A DNA stretch of 64,000 nt from Sphingomonas sp. (lineage in GTDB: Bacteria; Pseudomonadota; Alphaproteobacteria; Sphingomonadales; Sphingomonadaceae), in NCBI RefSeq assembly GCF_017744835.1, contig NZ_JAGIAM010000003.1, forward strand, positions 868,001 through 932,000, given 5' to 3'. This document shows positions 8,658 to 18,073 of the stretch, piece after piece. The notes under the pieces were generated by a model. The model was given only the letters and a program-made list of their open reading frames with translations, had not been told where the DNA came from and made no database searches. Each line of letters starts with the position of its first letter. The stretch's first letter is position 1. Position numbers and translations under genes: made by a program.

Positions 8658-10484
8658 TCACCAGCCCTGCGGCTGGCCTTTGTTCTGCTGGTCGAGCCAC
8701 TTCTTCAGCGGCGCGAAATATTCGACCATCGCCTTGCCCGAGATCTCGCGGGTCCCGGTGAAGGCCTGCAGCGCGTCGGGCCAGGGCTTGGAGGCGCCCA
8801 TCTCGAGCATCTTGTTGAGCCGCGCACCCACTTCCTTGTTGCCGTAGAAGGAGCAACGGTGGAGCGGCCCCTTCCAGCCGGCCTGCTCGCACGCCGCCTT
8901 GTAGAACTGGAACTGGAGCAGCCGCGCGAGGAAGTAGCGCGCGTAGGGCACGTTGTTGGGAATATGGTATTTCGCGCCGGGATCGAACTTGCTCTCGTCG
9001 CGCGCCACCGGCGCGACCACGCCCTGATATTGCAGCCGCAGCTTGTCCCAGCCCGCCTGATAGCCGCCGGTCGGGATCGATCCGTCGAACACGCCCCAGC
9101 GCCATTTGTCGACCAGCAGGCCGAAGGGCAGGAACGCCACCTTGTCCATTGCCTGCCGCAGCAGCAGCCCGGTGTCCTTGTCGGCGCTCGGCACCTGCGC
9201 ACGATCGAGCAGGCCGATCTGGACGAGATATTCCGGCGTGATCGAAAGCGCGACGAAGTCGCCGATCGCCTCGTGGAAGCCGTCGTTGGCGCCGTTGCGA
9301 TAGAGCTGCGGCAGATCCTTGTAGGCGCGCTGGTAATAATTGTGGCCGAGCTCGTGGTGGATCGTGACGAAGTCGTCGCTGTTCACCTTGATGCACATCT
9401 TGATGCGCAGATCGTCCTTCTCGTCGACGTTCCAGGCCGAGGCATGGCACTGGACTTCGCGGTCGCGCGGCTTGAGGAACTGCGAGCGCGTCCAGAAGGT
9501 ATCGGGCAGCGCCGCGAAGCCGAGCGATGAATAGAAATTCTCGCCGGCCTTCACCATCTTGAGATGGTCATAGTCCTTGGCCTTGAGCAGCTCGCCGATG
9601 TCGTAGCCGAGGTCGCCCGCGCCCGGCGGCGCGACGACGTCATAGATGTTGCCCCATTCCTGCGCCCACATGTTGCCGAGCAGGTCGGCGCGGATCGGAC
9701 CGGTCTTCGGCTGGACGGCATCGCCGTATTTCTCGTTCAGCTTACGGCGGACATAGGTGTGGAGCGCGACATAGAGCGGCTTCACTTCGTTCCACAGCCG
9801 GTCGGTGAGCTTGGCGAACTCCTCGGGCGGCATGTCGTACGCGGAACGCCACATCGTTCCGGTGTCGGCAAACCCCAGCTCGGTAGCGCCCTGGTTGGCG
9901 AGACCGACGATCTTGGCATAGTCGCCACGCATCGGCGCGCCGACCTGGTCGTGCCAGCTCACCCACATTTCCTTGAGCTCGTCAGGGTTGCGGCTCTCGC
10001 CCATGGCGGCCTCGATGTCGCTGCCGCTGATCGGCTGGCCACCGCGCGTGCCCTTGCCCTTGCCGTACATCGAGCCGATCCGCGTAGAGAGCTCCGCGAG
10101 CGTCGTCGCGGCGCCCGGCGTGGTCGGAGCGGGCAGCGTGATCGCGGTGCGCAGCATGTCGAGCTGGCGGCGCTGCTCGGCGCTCAGCCCCGGCGCCTTC
10201 TGGAAGCGCGCGGCTTCGCTGGCATAGCGCACCGCCATCTCGGTGCCGCGCGCGCCATATTCGGAGGCGAGCGCGTCGGTGTCGTCGGTGATGAAGGTCG
10301 CGTTCACCCAAGCCACGCGCTGGCTGATCAGGTTGAACTCGGTGACTTCCTTCTGCGCGCGATCGAGGAACGCCTGCGCCTCTGCGGCGGTGGGCGTGGC
10401 GCTGGCCGTCGGCGCAGTCTGCGAGATCGCGGGTGCCGCGAGGAACGAGACGAGCGCGAGCATCGAAATGCCGGTGCGGATCAT
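8658..10484 (-). CDS. M2 family peptidyl-dipeptidase (ACE-like), secreted
   Basis: A 608-residue zinc metallopeptidase of family M2, the family of angiotensin-converting enzyme. A signal peptide (MIRTGISMLALVSFLAAPAIS) sends it to the periplasm. The zinc site is HELGH at residues 377-381, preceded by the conserved VQCHASAWNV segment. The C-terminal region has PYARYFLARLLQFQFY, typical of the family. It probably removes dipeptides from the C-terminus of peptides, for nutrition or peptide turnover. Confidence 0.94.
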   Translation of the reverse strand: MIRTGISMLALVSFLAAPAISQTAPTASATPTAAEAQAFLDRAQKEVTEFNLISQRVAWVNATFITDDTDALASEYGARGTEMAVRYASEAARFQKAPGLSAEQRRQLDMLRTAITLPAPTTPGAATTLAELSTRIGSMYGKGKGTRGGQPISGSDIEAAMGESRNPDELKEMWVSWHDQVGAPMRGDYAKIVGLANQGATELGFADTGTMWRSAYDMPPEEFAKLTDRLWNEVKPLYVALHTYVRRKLNEKYGDAVQPKTGPIRADLLGNMWAQEWGNIYDVVAPPGAGDLGYDIGELLKAKDYDHLKMVKAGENFYSSLGFAALPDTFWTRSQFLKPRDREVQCHASAWNVDEKDDLRIKMCIKVNSDDFVTIHHELGHNYYQRAYKDLPQLYRNGANDGFHEAIGDFVALSITPEYLVQIGLLDRAQVPSADKDTGLLLRQAMDKVAFLPFGLLVDKWRWGVFDGSIPTGGYQAGWDKLRLQYQGVVAPVARDESKFDPGAKYHIPNNVPYARYFLARLLQFQFYKAACEQAGWKGPLHRCSFYGNKEVGARLNKMLEMGASKPWPDALQAFTGTREISGKAMVEYFAPLKKWLDQQNKGQPQGW

Positions 10485-10541
10485 GGTGTAGGAACCCCTG
10501 AACTTTTGGATGCGCGACAGTCGCGCGGGGTTCTTGGTGCG

Positions 10542-11303
10542 TCAAGCGGCGAGGAAGGCCGCGATCGCATCCCCCAGCTCCGGCCGCGTCACCGCGCTCA
10601 TGTGATTGCCCGGCACCTCGACGAAATGGCCGTGCGGCAGAAGGTCGGCGACTTGCTGTGCGGAGCCGTTGTCGTAATCGTCAACGCCGGAGATCACTTC
10701 GGTGGGCTGGACGATCGCCGCCACTGCCGCCTGGGGCGTGTCGACGAAGGTCTGGAGGATCAGCAGCAGCGCCTCGGGATCACCCTTGGTGGTCTTGAGG
10801 AAGGCCTCGGTCAGCCATTCGGAGCTGCCGCGTTCGAAGCTGCCCAGATTGGTCAGCACCCGGCGGAAATATTGCCCACGTCCGTCGGTATGGAGCAGGC
10901 CCTGCAGCCCCATGCCGGAAAGGACCACACGGCGCGGGCTCGCGCCGTTGGCGAGCATCCGGACCGTAGTGCGCGCACCGAGCGAATAGCCGCCCAGGTC
11001 ATAGTCGCTGAGCCCCAGATGCTCGATCAGCGCCATGCCGTCGCGCATCAGCACGTCGGGCGGATAGGCCGCGGGATCGTGCGGCTTGCCGCTTTCGCCA
11101 TGCGCGCGCAGGTCCGGCATGATCACGCGGAAGCCGCGCGCGGCGAGCTTGGCGGCATGGCCATATTTGATCCAGTTGACCTGGGCGGTGGAGAAATAGC
11201 CGTGGATTAGCACCACGGGCCTGCCCTCCCCCATCTCGGTCCATGCCAGCTCGACGCCGTCGAAGCTTTGGAAGCGGTGCGTCTCAGTCGGGAAGTCTGC
11301 CAA
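10542..11303 (-). CDS. Alpha/beta hydrolase
   Basis: A protein of about 253 residues with the alpha/beta hydrolase fold. The oxyanion motif is VVLIHGYFS, the nucleophile is the serine of GGYSLGARTT, and the C-terminal histidine lies in VPGNHMSAV. The substrate is unknown. The start is uncertain: I use a TTG at 11303 giving LADFPTETHRFQ; an ATG at 11375 would add 24 residues but overlap the upstream GFA gene by 92 bp. It forms a unit with the GFA gene, opposite to marR-emrAB. Confidence 0.82.
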   Translation of the reverse strand: MADFPTETHRFQSFDGVELAWTEMGEGRPVVLIHGYFSTAQVNWIKYGHAAKLAARGFRVIMPDLRAHGESGKPHDPAAYPPDVLMRDGMALIEHLGLSDYDLGGYSLGARTTVRMLANGASPRRVVLSGMGLQGLLHTDGRGQYFRRVLTNLGSFERGSSEWLTEAFLKTTKGDPEALLLILQTFVDTPQAAVAAIVQPTEVISGVDDYDNGSAQQVADLLPHGHFVEVPGNHMSAVTRPELGDAIAAFLAA

Positions 11304-11727
11304 CTTTATCCATCCAGCGGCGAACCATGCTCGGGTTCTCGTCGGTCCGTGAGGCGGGCAGATGGCTCGTGTCAAGCCAGTCGCGGTGCCAGCTCTCGCA
11401 ACCCGAATGCTCGGTGGGGCGAAAACGCCAGGGATCGTCGAAGCTGCCGACCGTCAGGTCCATGCGGTCATGATCGTGCGCCTCATAGGTGAGCGGCGTG
11501 CCGCAGTGCGCACAGAACCCACGCTGCGCGATGGGAGACGAGGCATAACGGTCGGGCTCGCGCTCCCAGTGAACCGCCTCCTTGGGCAGGTTCTTGAAGG
11601 CGATCGAGACTCCGCCGGTCGCGCGCTGGCACATCCGGCAATGGCAGAGATAGGCATCGTCATCCTCGATGGTGGCACGATAGCGGATCCGCCCGCATTG
11701 GCACCCACCCGTCACTTCCTCGCTCAT
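11284..11727 (-). CDS. GFA family zinc protein
   Basis: A 147-residue protein of the glutathione-dependent formaldehyde-activating enzyme family. Cysteine pairs are visible: GGCQCGRIRY near the start, CHCRMCQRATGG, and FCAHCGTPLTY. They form the structural and the labile zinc sites of this fold. Few members have a proven activity; formaldehyde-glutathione adduct formation is the prototype. The ATG at 11727 has a GGAGAAG ribosome site. A second family member lies at 16352-16786. Confidence 0.9.
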   Translation of the reverse strand: MSEEVTGGCQCGRIRYRATIEDDDAYLCHCRMCQRATGGVSIAFKNLPKEAVHWEREPDRYASSPIAQRGFCAHCGTPLTYEAHDHDRMDLTVGSFDDPWRFRPTEHSGCESWHRDWLDTSHLPASRTDENPSMVRRWMDKVGRLPD

Positions 11728-11784
11728 CTTGCTTCTCCTGCAACTGCCGCGACGCACAATGCAACTCAGTCCCAGATTGCAATC

Positions 11785-11800
11785 AATAAGCCTACTTATT
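11785..11800. promoter_or_regulatory. Inverted repeat, candidate MarR operator
   Basis: AATAAG-CCTA-CTTATT is a perfect 6-bp inverted repeat with a 4-bp spacer, in the region between the divergent GFA gene and marR. It ends one base before an ATG at 11801 and 13 bp before the ATG I use at 11813. It overlaps a -10-like TATTAT (11797-11802) with a weak TTGCAA upstream. MarR proteins commonly bind such AT-rich dyads over their own promoter, so autoregulation is likely. Confidence 0.6.
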
Positions 11801-11812
11801 ATGTGCGCGCAA

Positions 11813-12259
11813 ATGACCGAGAGTCTGGGCTTCCTCCTTAGCGATGTATCGCGCCTGATGCGCCGTCGCTTCGACGAACGCGCCCGCAAGAGCGGCGCGA
11901 GCGTGGCGCAGTGGCGCGTGCTCAAGATCCTCCAGCGTCAGCCGGGCCTAAATCAGGGCCAGATCGCTGAGTTGCTCGAGGTCGAGCCGATCTCGTGCTG
12001 CCGCATGATCGACCGGCTGGAGGAATCGGGGCTGGTCGAGCGCCGCCGCGATCCCGCCGACCGCCGGGCGTGGCGCATCCATCTGACCGACACCGCAAGC
12101 CCGGTGCTCGCCGACCTGCACAAGCTGGCCGGCGAAATGATCGAAGACGCGCTCCAGGGGCTGAACCCTGAGCAGCGCGAGCAGTTGATCGAATCGCTTC
12201 AGACGATCCGGTCGAACCTTACCAGCGTTCCAGAGGGGAAAGAGGCCGCACATGGCTGA
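11813..12259 (+). CDS. MarR family transcriptional regulator
   Basis: A 148-residue winged-helix repressor. The DNA-binding part shows GLNQGQIAELLEVEPISCCRM, DRLEESGLVERR and DPADRRAWRIHLT, the wing signature of the MarR family. It most likely represses the following emrA-emrB genes until a drug-like ligand binds. The start is MTESLGFLLSDV at 11813; an ATG at 11801 would add four residues. Neither has a good ribosome site, and the -10 element is so close that the mRNA may be almost leaderless. Its stop overlaps the emrA start by 8 bp. Confidence 0.93.
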   Translation: MTESLGFLLSDVSRLMRRRFDERARKSGASVAQWRVLKILQRQPGLNQGQIAELLEVEPISCCRMIDRLEESGLVERRRDPADRRAWRIHLTDTASPVLADLHKLAGEMIEDALQGLNPEQREQLIESLQTIRSNLTSVPEGKEAAHG

Positions 12260-13358
12260 CGCAGATCCGAAGATTCAGAAGGCGGAGGACCAGATCACGG
12301 TCCAGCCCGAAGCCGCCCCCACGCCCGAGGCGCCGGAGGTGCCGGCCAAGCCCAAGCGCAGCCTGCTGCGACCGCTGCTGATGTTCGGCGTACCGCTGCT
12401 CATCGTCGCGGTTGCCGGCTATTTCTATCTCACCGGCGGCAAGAGCGTGTCGACCGACAACGCCTATGTCCAGCAGGACAAGACCTCGGTCTCGACCGAT
12501 GTCGCCGGGCGCATTGTCGAAGTGGGCGTCAAGGAGAACCAGAGGGTCAAGGCGGGCGACCTGCTCTTCCGCATCGACCCCGAGCCCTATCGCATCGCCG
12601 TTTCGCAGGCGCAGGCCGCGATCGCCGCCGCGCAGGTGCAGCTCAACACCGATAAGGTGAGCTTCCAGGGTACGGGCGCCGACATTCAGGCCGCACGTGA
12701 CCGCATCGCCCAGGCGAACGAAGATTTCGCGCGCCAGGCGGCGCTGATGAAGCGCGGCTTCACCACGCGAGCCAACTATCAGGCCGCCGAGCACGCGCTG
12801 GAGCAGGCACGTGCGCAACTGCAGAACGCCCAAGCCGATGCCGCCGAGGCACGCGCCAAGCTCGCCACCGGTGCCGCGGTGCCCGGCGAGAATCCCGCGA
12901 TCGCCGCCGCGCGCGTCCAGCTGAACAAGGCCCTGCTCGACCTGCAGCGCACCGAAGTGCGCGCGCCGGTAAGCGGCATCGTCAGCCAGACCAAGAGCCT
13001 GCAGGTCGGCCAGCAGATGATCACCGGCCTTGCCGCCGTGACGATCGTCTCGGACAAGCCGGCCTGGATCGACGCGAACTTCAAGGAGACCGATCTCGAC
13101 AAGATGCGCGTCGGCCAGTGCGCGATCGTCAGCTTCGACGCCTATCCCGACATGAAGCTCAAGGGTCATGTCGAATCGATCGGCGCCGGCACCGGGTCGG
13201 AGTTCTCGATGCTCCCGGCGCAGAACGCCAACGGCAACTGGGTGAAGGTTACCCAGCGCGTCCCGGTGCGCATCGCGATCGACCAGAAGAGCCCGCGCGA
13301 GATGATCGCCGGCCTCTCGGCCGACGTCGAAGTGAAGTTCCAGGGAAGCTGCAACTGA
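12252..13358 (+). CDS. emrA: EmrA-type membrane fusion protein (HlyD family)
   Basis: A 368-residue periplasmic adaptor of an efflux pump. One membrane segment (about residues 40-60, PLLMFGVPLLIVAVAGYFY) is followed by the biotinyl-lipoyl-like hairpin (SVSTDVAGRIVEVGVKEN), a long alpha-helical coiled coil rich in Ala/Gln, and the beta-barrel region with the motif VRAPVSGIVSQ. It links the inner-membrane transporter EmrB to an outer-membrane channel, which is not encoded nearby. Co-transcribed with marR and emrB. Confidence 0.93.
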   Translation: MADADPKIQKAEDQITVQPEAAPTPEAPEVPAKPKRSLLRPLLMFGVPLLIVAVAGYFYLTGGKSVSTDNAYVQQDKTSVSTDVAGRIVEVGVKENQRVKAGDLLFRIDPEPYRIAVSQAQAAIAAAQVQLNTDKVSFQGTGADIQAARDRIAQANEDFARQAALMKRGFTTRANYQAAEHALEQARAQLQNAQADAAEARAKLATGAAVPGENPAIAAARVQLNKALLDLQRTEVRAPVSGIVSQTKSLQVGQQMITGLAAVTIVSDKPAWIDANFKETDLDKMRVGQCAIVSFDAYPDMKLKGHVESIGAGTGSEFSMLPAQNANGNWVKVTQRVPVRIAIDQKSPREMIAGLSADVEVKFQGSCN

Positions 13359-13359
13359 T

Positions 13360-14961
<1,602 letters not shown>

Positions 14962-16351
14962 TCCCGGGCCGCAGGAATGGCTGGAGCTTCGCATAAGCGA
15001 GGCTCCGCCACGCCCATTCGAGCGGGCCGCTGGCGAAGCGACGGAGCCACAGATTGGCAAGAACCAGCTGCAGGACGACGCCCAGCGTCGAGACCGCGGC
15101 CATCGCGCCCCAGCCGAACCGCCCCCACAGGTTGAGCCCCCAAGGGGCGAAGACCAGGTACATGCCGACGAACTGCTGCAGGAAATAGAGCGAGAAGGCC
15201 ATGCGCCCCGCCGACTTGAACGGCGCGAGGATCGCATTGCCCAGCCGGCTCCTGACCGCGAGATTGACCAGTGCGAGATGGCCGAGCGCGATCGCGAGCC
15301 GCGCGAACTCGCCGGTGATCCACAGGCTGCGCGGGCCGGGTGCAAAGCTCAGCGTCTCCGCAACGCCGATCACGCGCGCGGTGAGACCGAAGCCATAGCC
15401 CGCAGCCAGCAGCCACCAATAGAAGCGAGCAGTCCGCAGCCCCTGGATCACGCCCCATTTCCACAGCGCGACACCGATCAGCATCGTGCAGAAGGCCTCG
15501 AGCACGTTCCAGAACAGCCACTCGTCGGTAACTCGGTTCCAGCTGCTCCACGCCAGTGCGGCATAGGGACGCCAGCCGCCCTGATGCGCGGTATGCTCGC
15601 GCGCGAGCAGCGCAGCGTCCGGAGCATGGATCTGGTGCTTGCGCCATTCGGCCAGCGTCTTGGCCTCCTCGGGCGAGAGCGTGGCGCCTGCATGAACGCT
15701 CGCCTCGGCAGCCGCCACTTGGCGCGCGAGCACGGTGCGCTCGGCATATTCGCGTGCACCATGCTCGGGGATGCCGATCCCGGTGAGCACCGCCCAGCCG
15801 AGCCCCAGCGTCACGAGCACCCGCGGACTCAACCTTCGGAAGGGGAAGAGGAACAGCGCGGCGAGCGCGTAGATGTGGAGGATGTCGCCCGGCCACAGCA
15901 GCACGAACACGTCGAACAGCCCGAAGGCGAGCAACCAGAAGTTGCGGCGGTAATAGAGATCGGCGACCGCTACGGGGCCGTCGGGCTCCATCGCCTTGCG
16001 CGCCATCACCATCATGCCGGCGCCGAAAAGGAATTGGAGCAGGCCGCGCTGCGTGCCCGCCAGGAAGAGGTTGACCAGCACCCAGGCCCCGCGGTCCGCC
16101 GGGGTCCAACCGATCAGCCTGATGTCCGCCGAGAAGCTGGCGACGCTCGCCGCCATATAGGGGACGTTGATGTAGAAGATGCCGAGGATCGCGATGCCGC
16201 GAAGCACGTCGAGCACGTCGATGCGCGCGCGGCCGGCCACCGGCGCCAGTGCGGCATTGCTCGACCCGACCATTTTAACGCAGCCACCCTCCGGAAGAGG
16301 AGGCCAGCTTAACGGCGATCAGTCAACGCCCGGTAAAGGCGCGCGCGGCGG

Positions 16352-16786
16352 TCAGCGCGGAAACAGCAGCGCGGCGAGTTCCGCCACGGGAGCATTTTCC
16401 GGATATTGCGGCACATCGTCGGCGATGACGATCCAGGGCTGCTTGCGCCTCGTCCAGATATGCGCGCGCGGCACCAGCGTGTCGCTCGCGTCGAGTGTTC
16501 CCGCGCGGAGGATTGCCAGTCCCGGCCGCGCGCTGTTCACGTTCCACAGCCGCGTGTGGCAGGTGCCGCACACCATGTGCGCGGCCTCTGCGCCAGAGAG
16601 CGCTGTCAGGCGATAGGCCTCGATCGGGCCGCTCGCCTGCAGCGCTTCCTCCGCGACCATTGCCTGCATCGCGAACGCGCTTCCCGATCCGGTCTGGCAG
16701 ATCAGGCAGTGGCAGCAATAAATCGGCGGAGTCTCCTCCACCGAGACCGTGTAGCGGACGGCGCCGCAGCGGCAGCCGCCCGCCAT
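16352..16786 (-). CDS. GFA family zinc protein, second copy
   Basis: A 144-residue GFA-fold protein with the cysteine pattern GGCRCGAVRYTV, CCHCLICQTGSG and VCGTCHTRLW. It is divergent in sequence from the copy at 11284-11727 but has the same zinc-site layout. The start is the ATG at 16786; a GTG one codon upstream is equally possible. It follows asd closely and may be read from the same transcript. Substrate unknown. Confidence 0.88.
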   Translation of the reverse strand: MAGGCRCGAVRYTVSVEETPPIYCCHCLICQTGSGSAFAMQAMVAEEALQASGPIEAYRLTALSGAEAAHMVCGTCHTRLWNVNSARPGLAILRAGTLDASDTLVPRAHIWTRRKQPWIVIADDVPQYPENAPVAELAALLFPR

Positions 16787-16793
16787 CACGTGC

Positions 16794-17822
16794 TTACGCC
16801 GCCTTCTTCAGGTGACGCCGGCCGAGCAGCTCGGCGATCTGCACGGCGTTGAGCGCCGCGCCCTTGCGCAGGTTGTCCGAGACGCACCAGAGCGACAGGC
16901 CGTTGTCGACGGTCGAATCCTCGCGCACGCGGCTGACATAGGTGGCGTATTCGCCCACACACTCGACCGGGGTGACGTATCCGCCGTCCTCGCGCTTGTC
17001 GACGAGCATCACGCCCGGCGCCTCGCGCAGAATCTTCTGCGCCTGCTCGGCCGAGATCTCGTCCTCGAACTCGATGTTGATCGCTTCCGAATGGCCGACG
17101 AACACCGGCACGCGCACGCAGGTGGCGGTCACCTTGATCTTGGTATCGAGGATCTTCTTGGTCTCGACCACCATCTTCCACTCTTCCTTGGTCGAGCCGT
17201 CCTCGAGGAAGCTGTCGATGTGGGGGATCACGTTGAACGCGATCTGCTTGGTGAACTTCACCCGATCGGCCTGGTCGCCGACGAAGATGTTGCGGCTCTG
17301 CTCGAACAGCTCGTCCATGCCCGCCTTGCCGGCGCCCGAGACCGACTGGTAGGTCGCCACGACCACACGCTTGATCTTCGCGGCGTCGTGCAGCGGCTTC
17401 AGCGCCACCACCATCTGCGCGGTCGAGCAGTTCGGGTTCGCGATGATATTCTTGGCCGTGTATCCGTCGATCGCCTCGGGGTTCACTTCGGGCACGATCA
17501 GCGGCACGTCCGGGTCCATGCGGTAGAGCGAGCTGTTGTCGATCACCGTGCAGCCCGCCGCGGCGAACTTGGGGGCATAGACCTTGGTCGCGTCCGATCC
17601 GATCGCGAACAGCGCGATGTCCCAACCGGTGGGATCGAAGTGCTCGATGTTCTGGATCTTGTACTGTTTGCCGGTCTCGCCGAAGTCGACCATGTCACCG
17701 GTCGAGCGCGACGAGGCAACGACCGCGAGATCGTCGATCGGGAATTCGCGCTCGGCGAGGATGTTCAGCATTTCGCGCCCGACATTGCCGGTGGCGCCTG
17801 CGACGACGACACGGTAGCCCAT
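16794..17822 (-). CDS. asd: Aspartate-semialdehyde dehydrogenase
   Basis: A 342-residue enzyme that reduces aspartyl phosphate to aspartate semialdehyde with NADPH, the branch point to lysine/diaminopimelate, threonine and methionine. The nucleotide-binding motif is VVVAGATGNVGREML at the N-terminus and the catalytic cysteine is Cys132 in NPNCSTAQ. CVRVPVFVGHSEAINIEF is the conserved substrate-site block. The ATG at 17822 is used because upstream codons in the same frame do not match the family. Confidence 0.97.
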   Translation of the reverse strand: MGYRVVVAGATGNVGREMLNILAEREFPIDDLAVVASSRSTGDMVDFGETGKQYKIQNIEHFDPTGWDIALFAIGSDATKVYAPKFAAAGCTVIDNSSLYRMDPDVPLIVPEVNPEAIDGYTAKNIIANPNCSTAQMVVALKPLHDAAKIKRVVVATYQSVSGAGKAGMDELFEQSRNIFVGDQADRVKFTKQIAFNVIPHIDSFLEDGSTKEEWKMVVETKKILDTKIKVTATCVRVPVFVGHSEAINIEFEDEISAEQAQKILREAPGVMLVDKREDGGYVTPVECVGEYATYVSRVREDSTVDNGLSLWCVSDNLRKGAALNAVQIAELLGRRHLKKAA

Positions 17823-18022
17823 TTCCGTCCTTCCATCAGGATCGTCGCGCGCACGGCGACGAAGAGTGCATTTGGTGGTGGATGTTGCGGAATGCCAGCG
17901 CATTCCTGTTGCTTCGAAGCAAAGCGTTGCTTCACGCGCCCTGGTCAGGCGCGGGTCGTAATTCGCGTAGTGGTGCGCGGTTTTCGAAGCATGGGCGGCC
18001 GTTAACAGAACAAAAGCTGCGT

Positions 18023-18063
18023 GGCGAGCCCGTTTCGCGAAAAATTGCGAAAGCGGGCTCGCC
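18023..18063 (-). terminator. Long hairpin after the S9 peptidase gene
   Basis: Two nested arms pair almost perfectly: GGCGAGCCCG with CGGGCTCGCC (10 bp) and TTTCGC with GCGAAA (6 bp), with one bulged base and an 8-nt loop. It lies 10 bp beyond the stop codon of the minus-strand S9 peptidase. The T-rich CTTTTGTTCTG follows only after six bases, so it could be an imperfect terminator or a 3' stabilising structure. Confidence 0.5.
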
Positions 18064-18073
18064 TTACCCTAGC

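Noticed and set aside
9564..11210. 548-codon frame on the + strand across the M2 peptidase and hydrolase genes
   Set aside because: The opposite strand carries two clear enzymes with catalytic motifs; the + translation is low-complexity and has no known domain.
18023..18063. Riboswitch upstream of asd (lysine type)
   Set aside because: The hairpin lies at the 3' end of the S9 peptidase gene and asd is not downstream of it; no lysine-riboswitch core is seen in the 250-bp asd leader.
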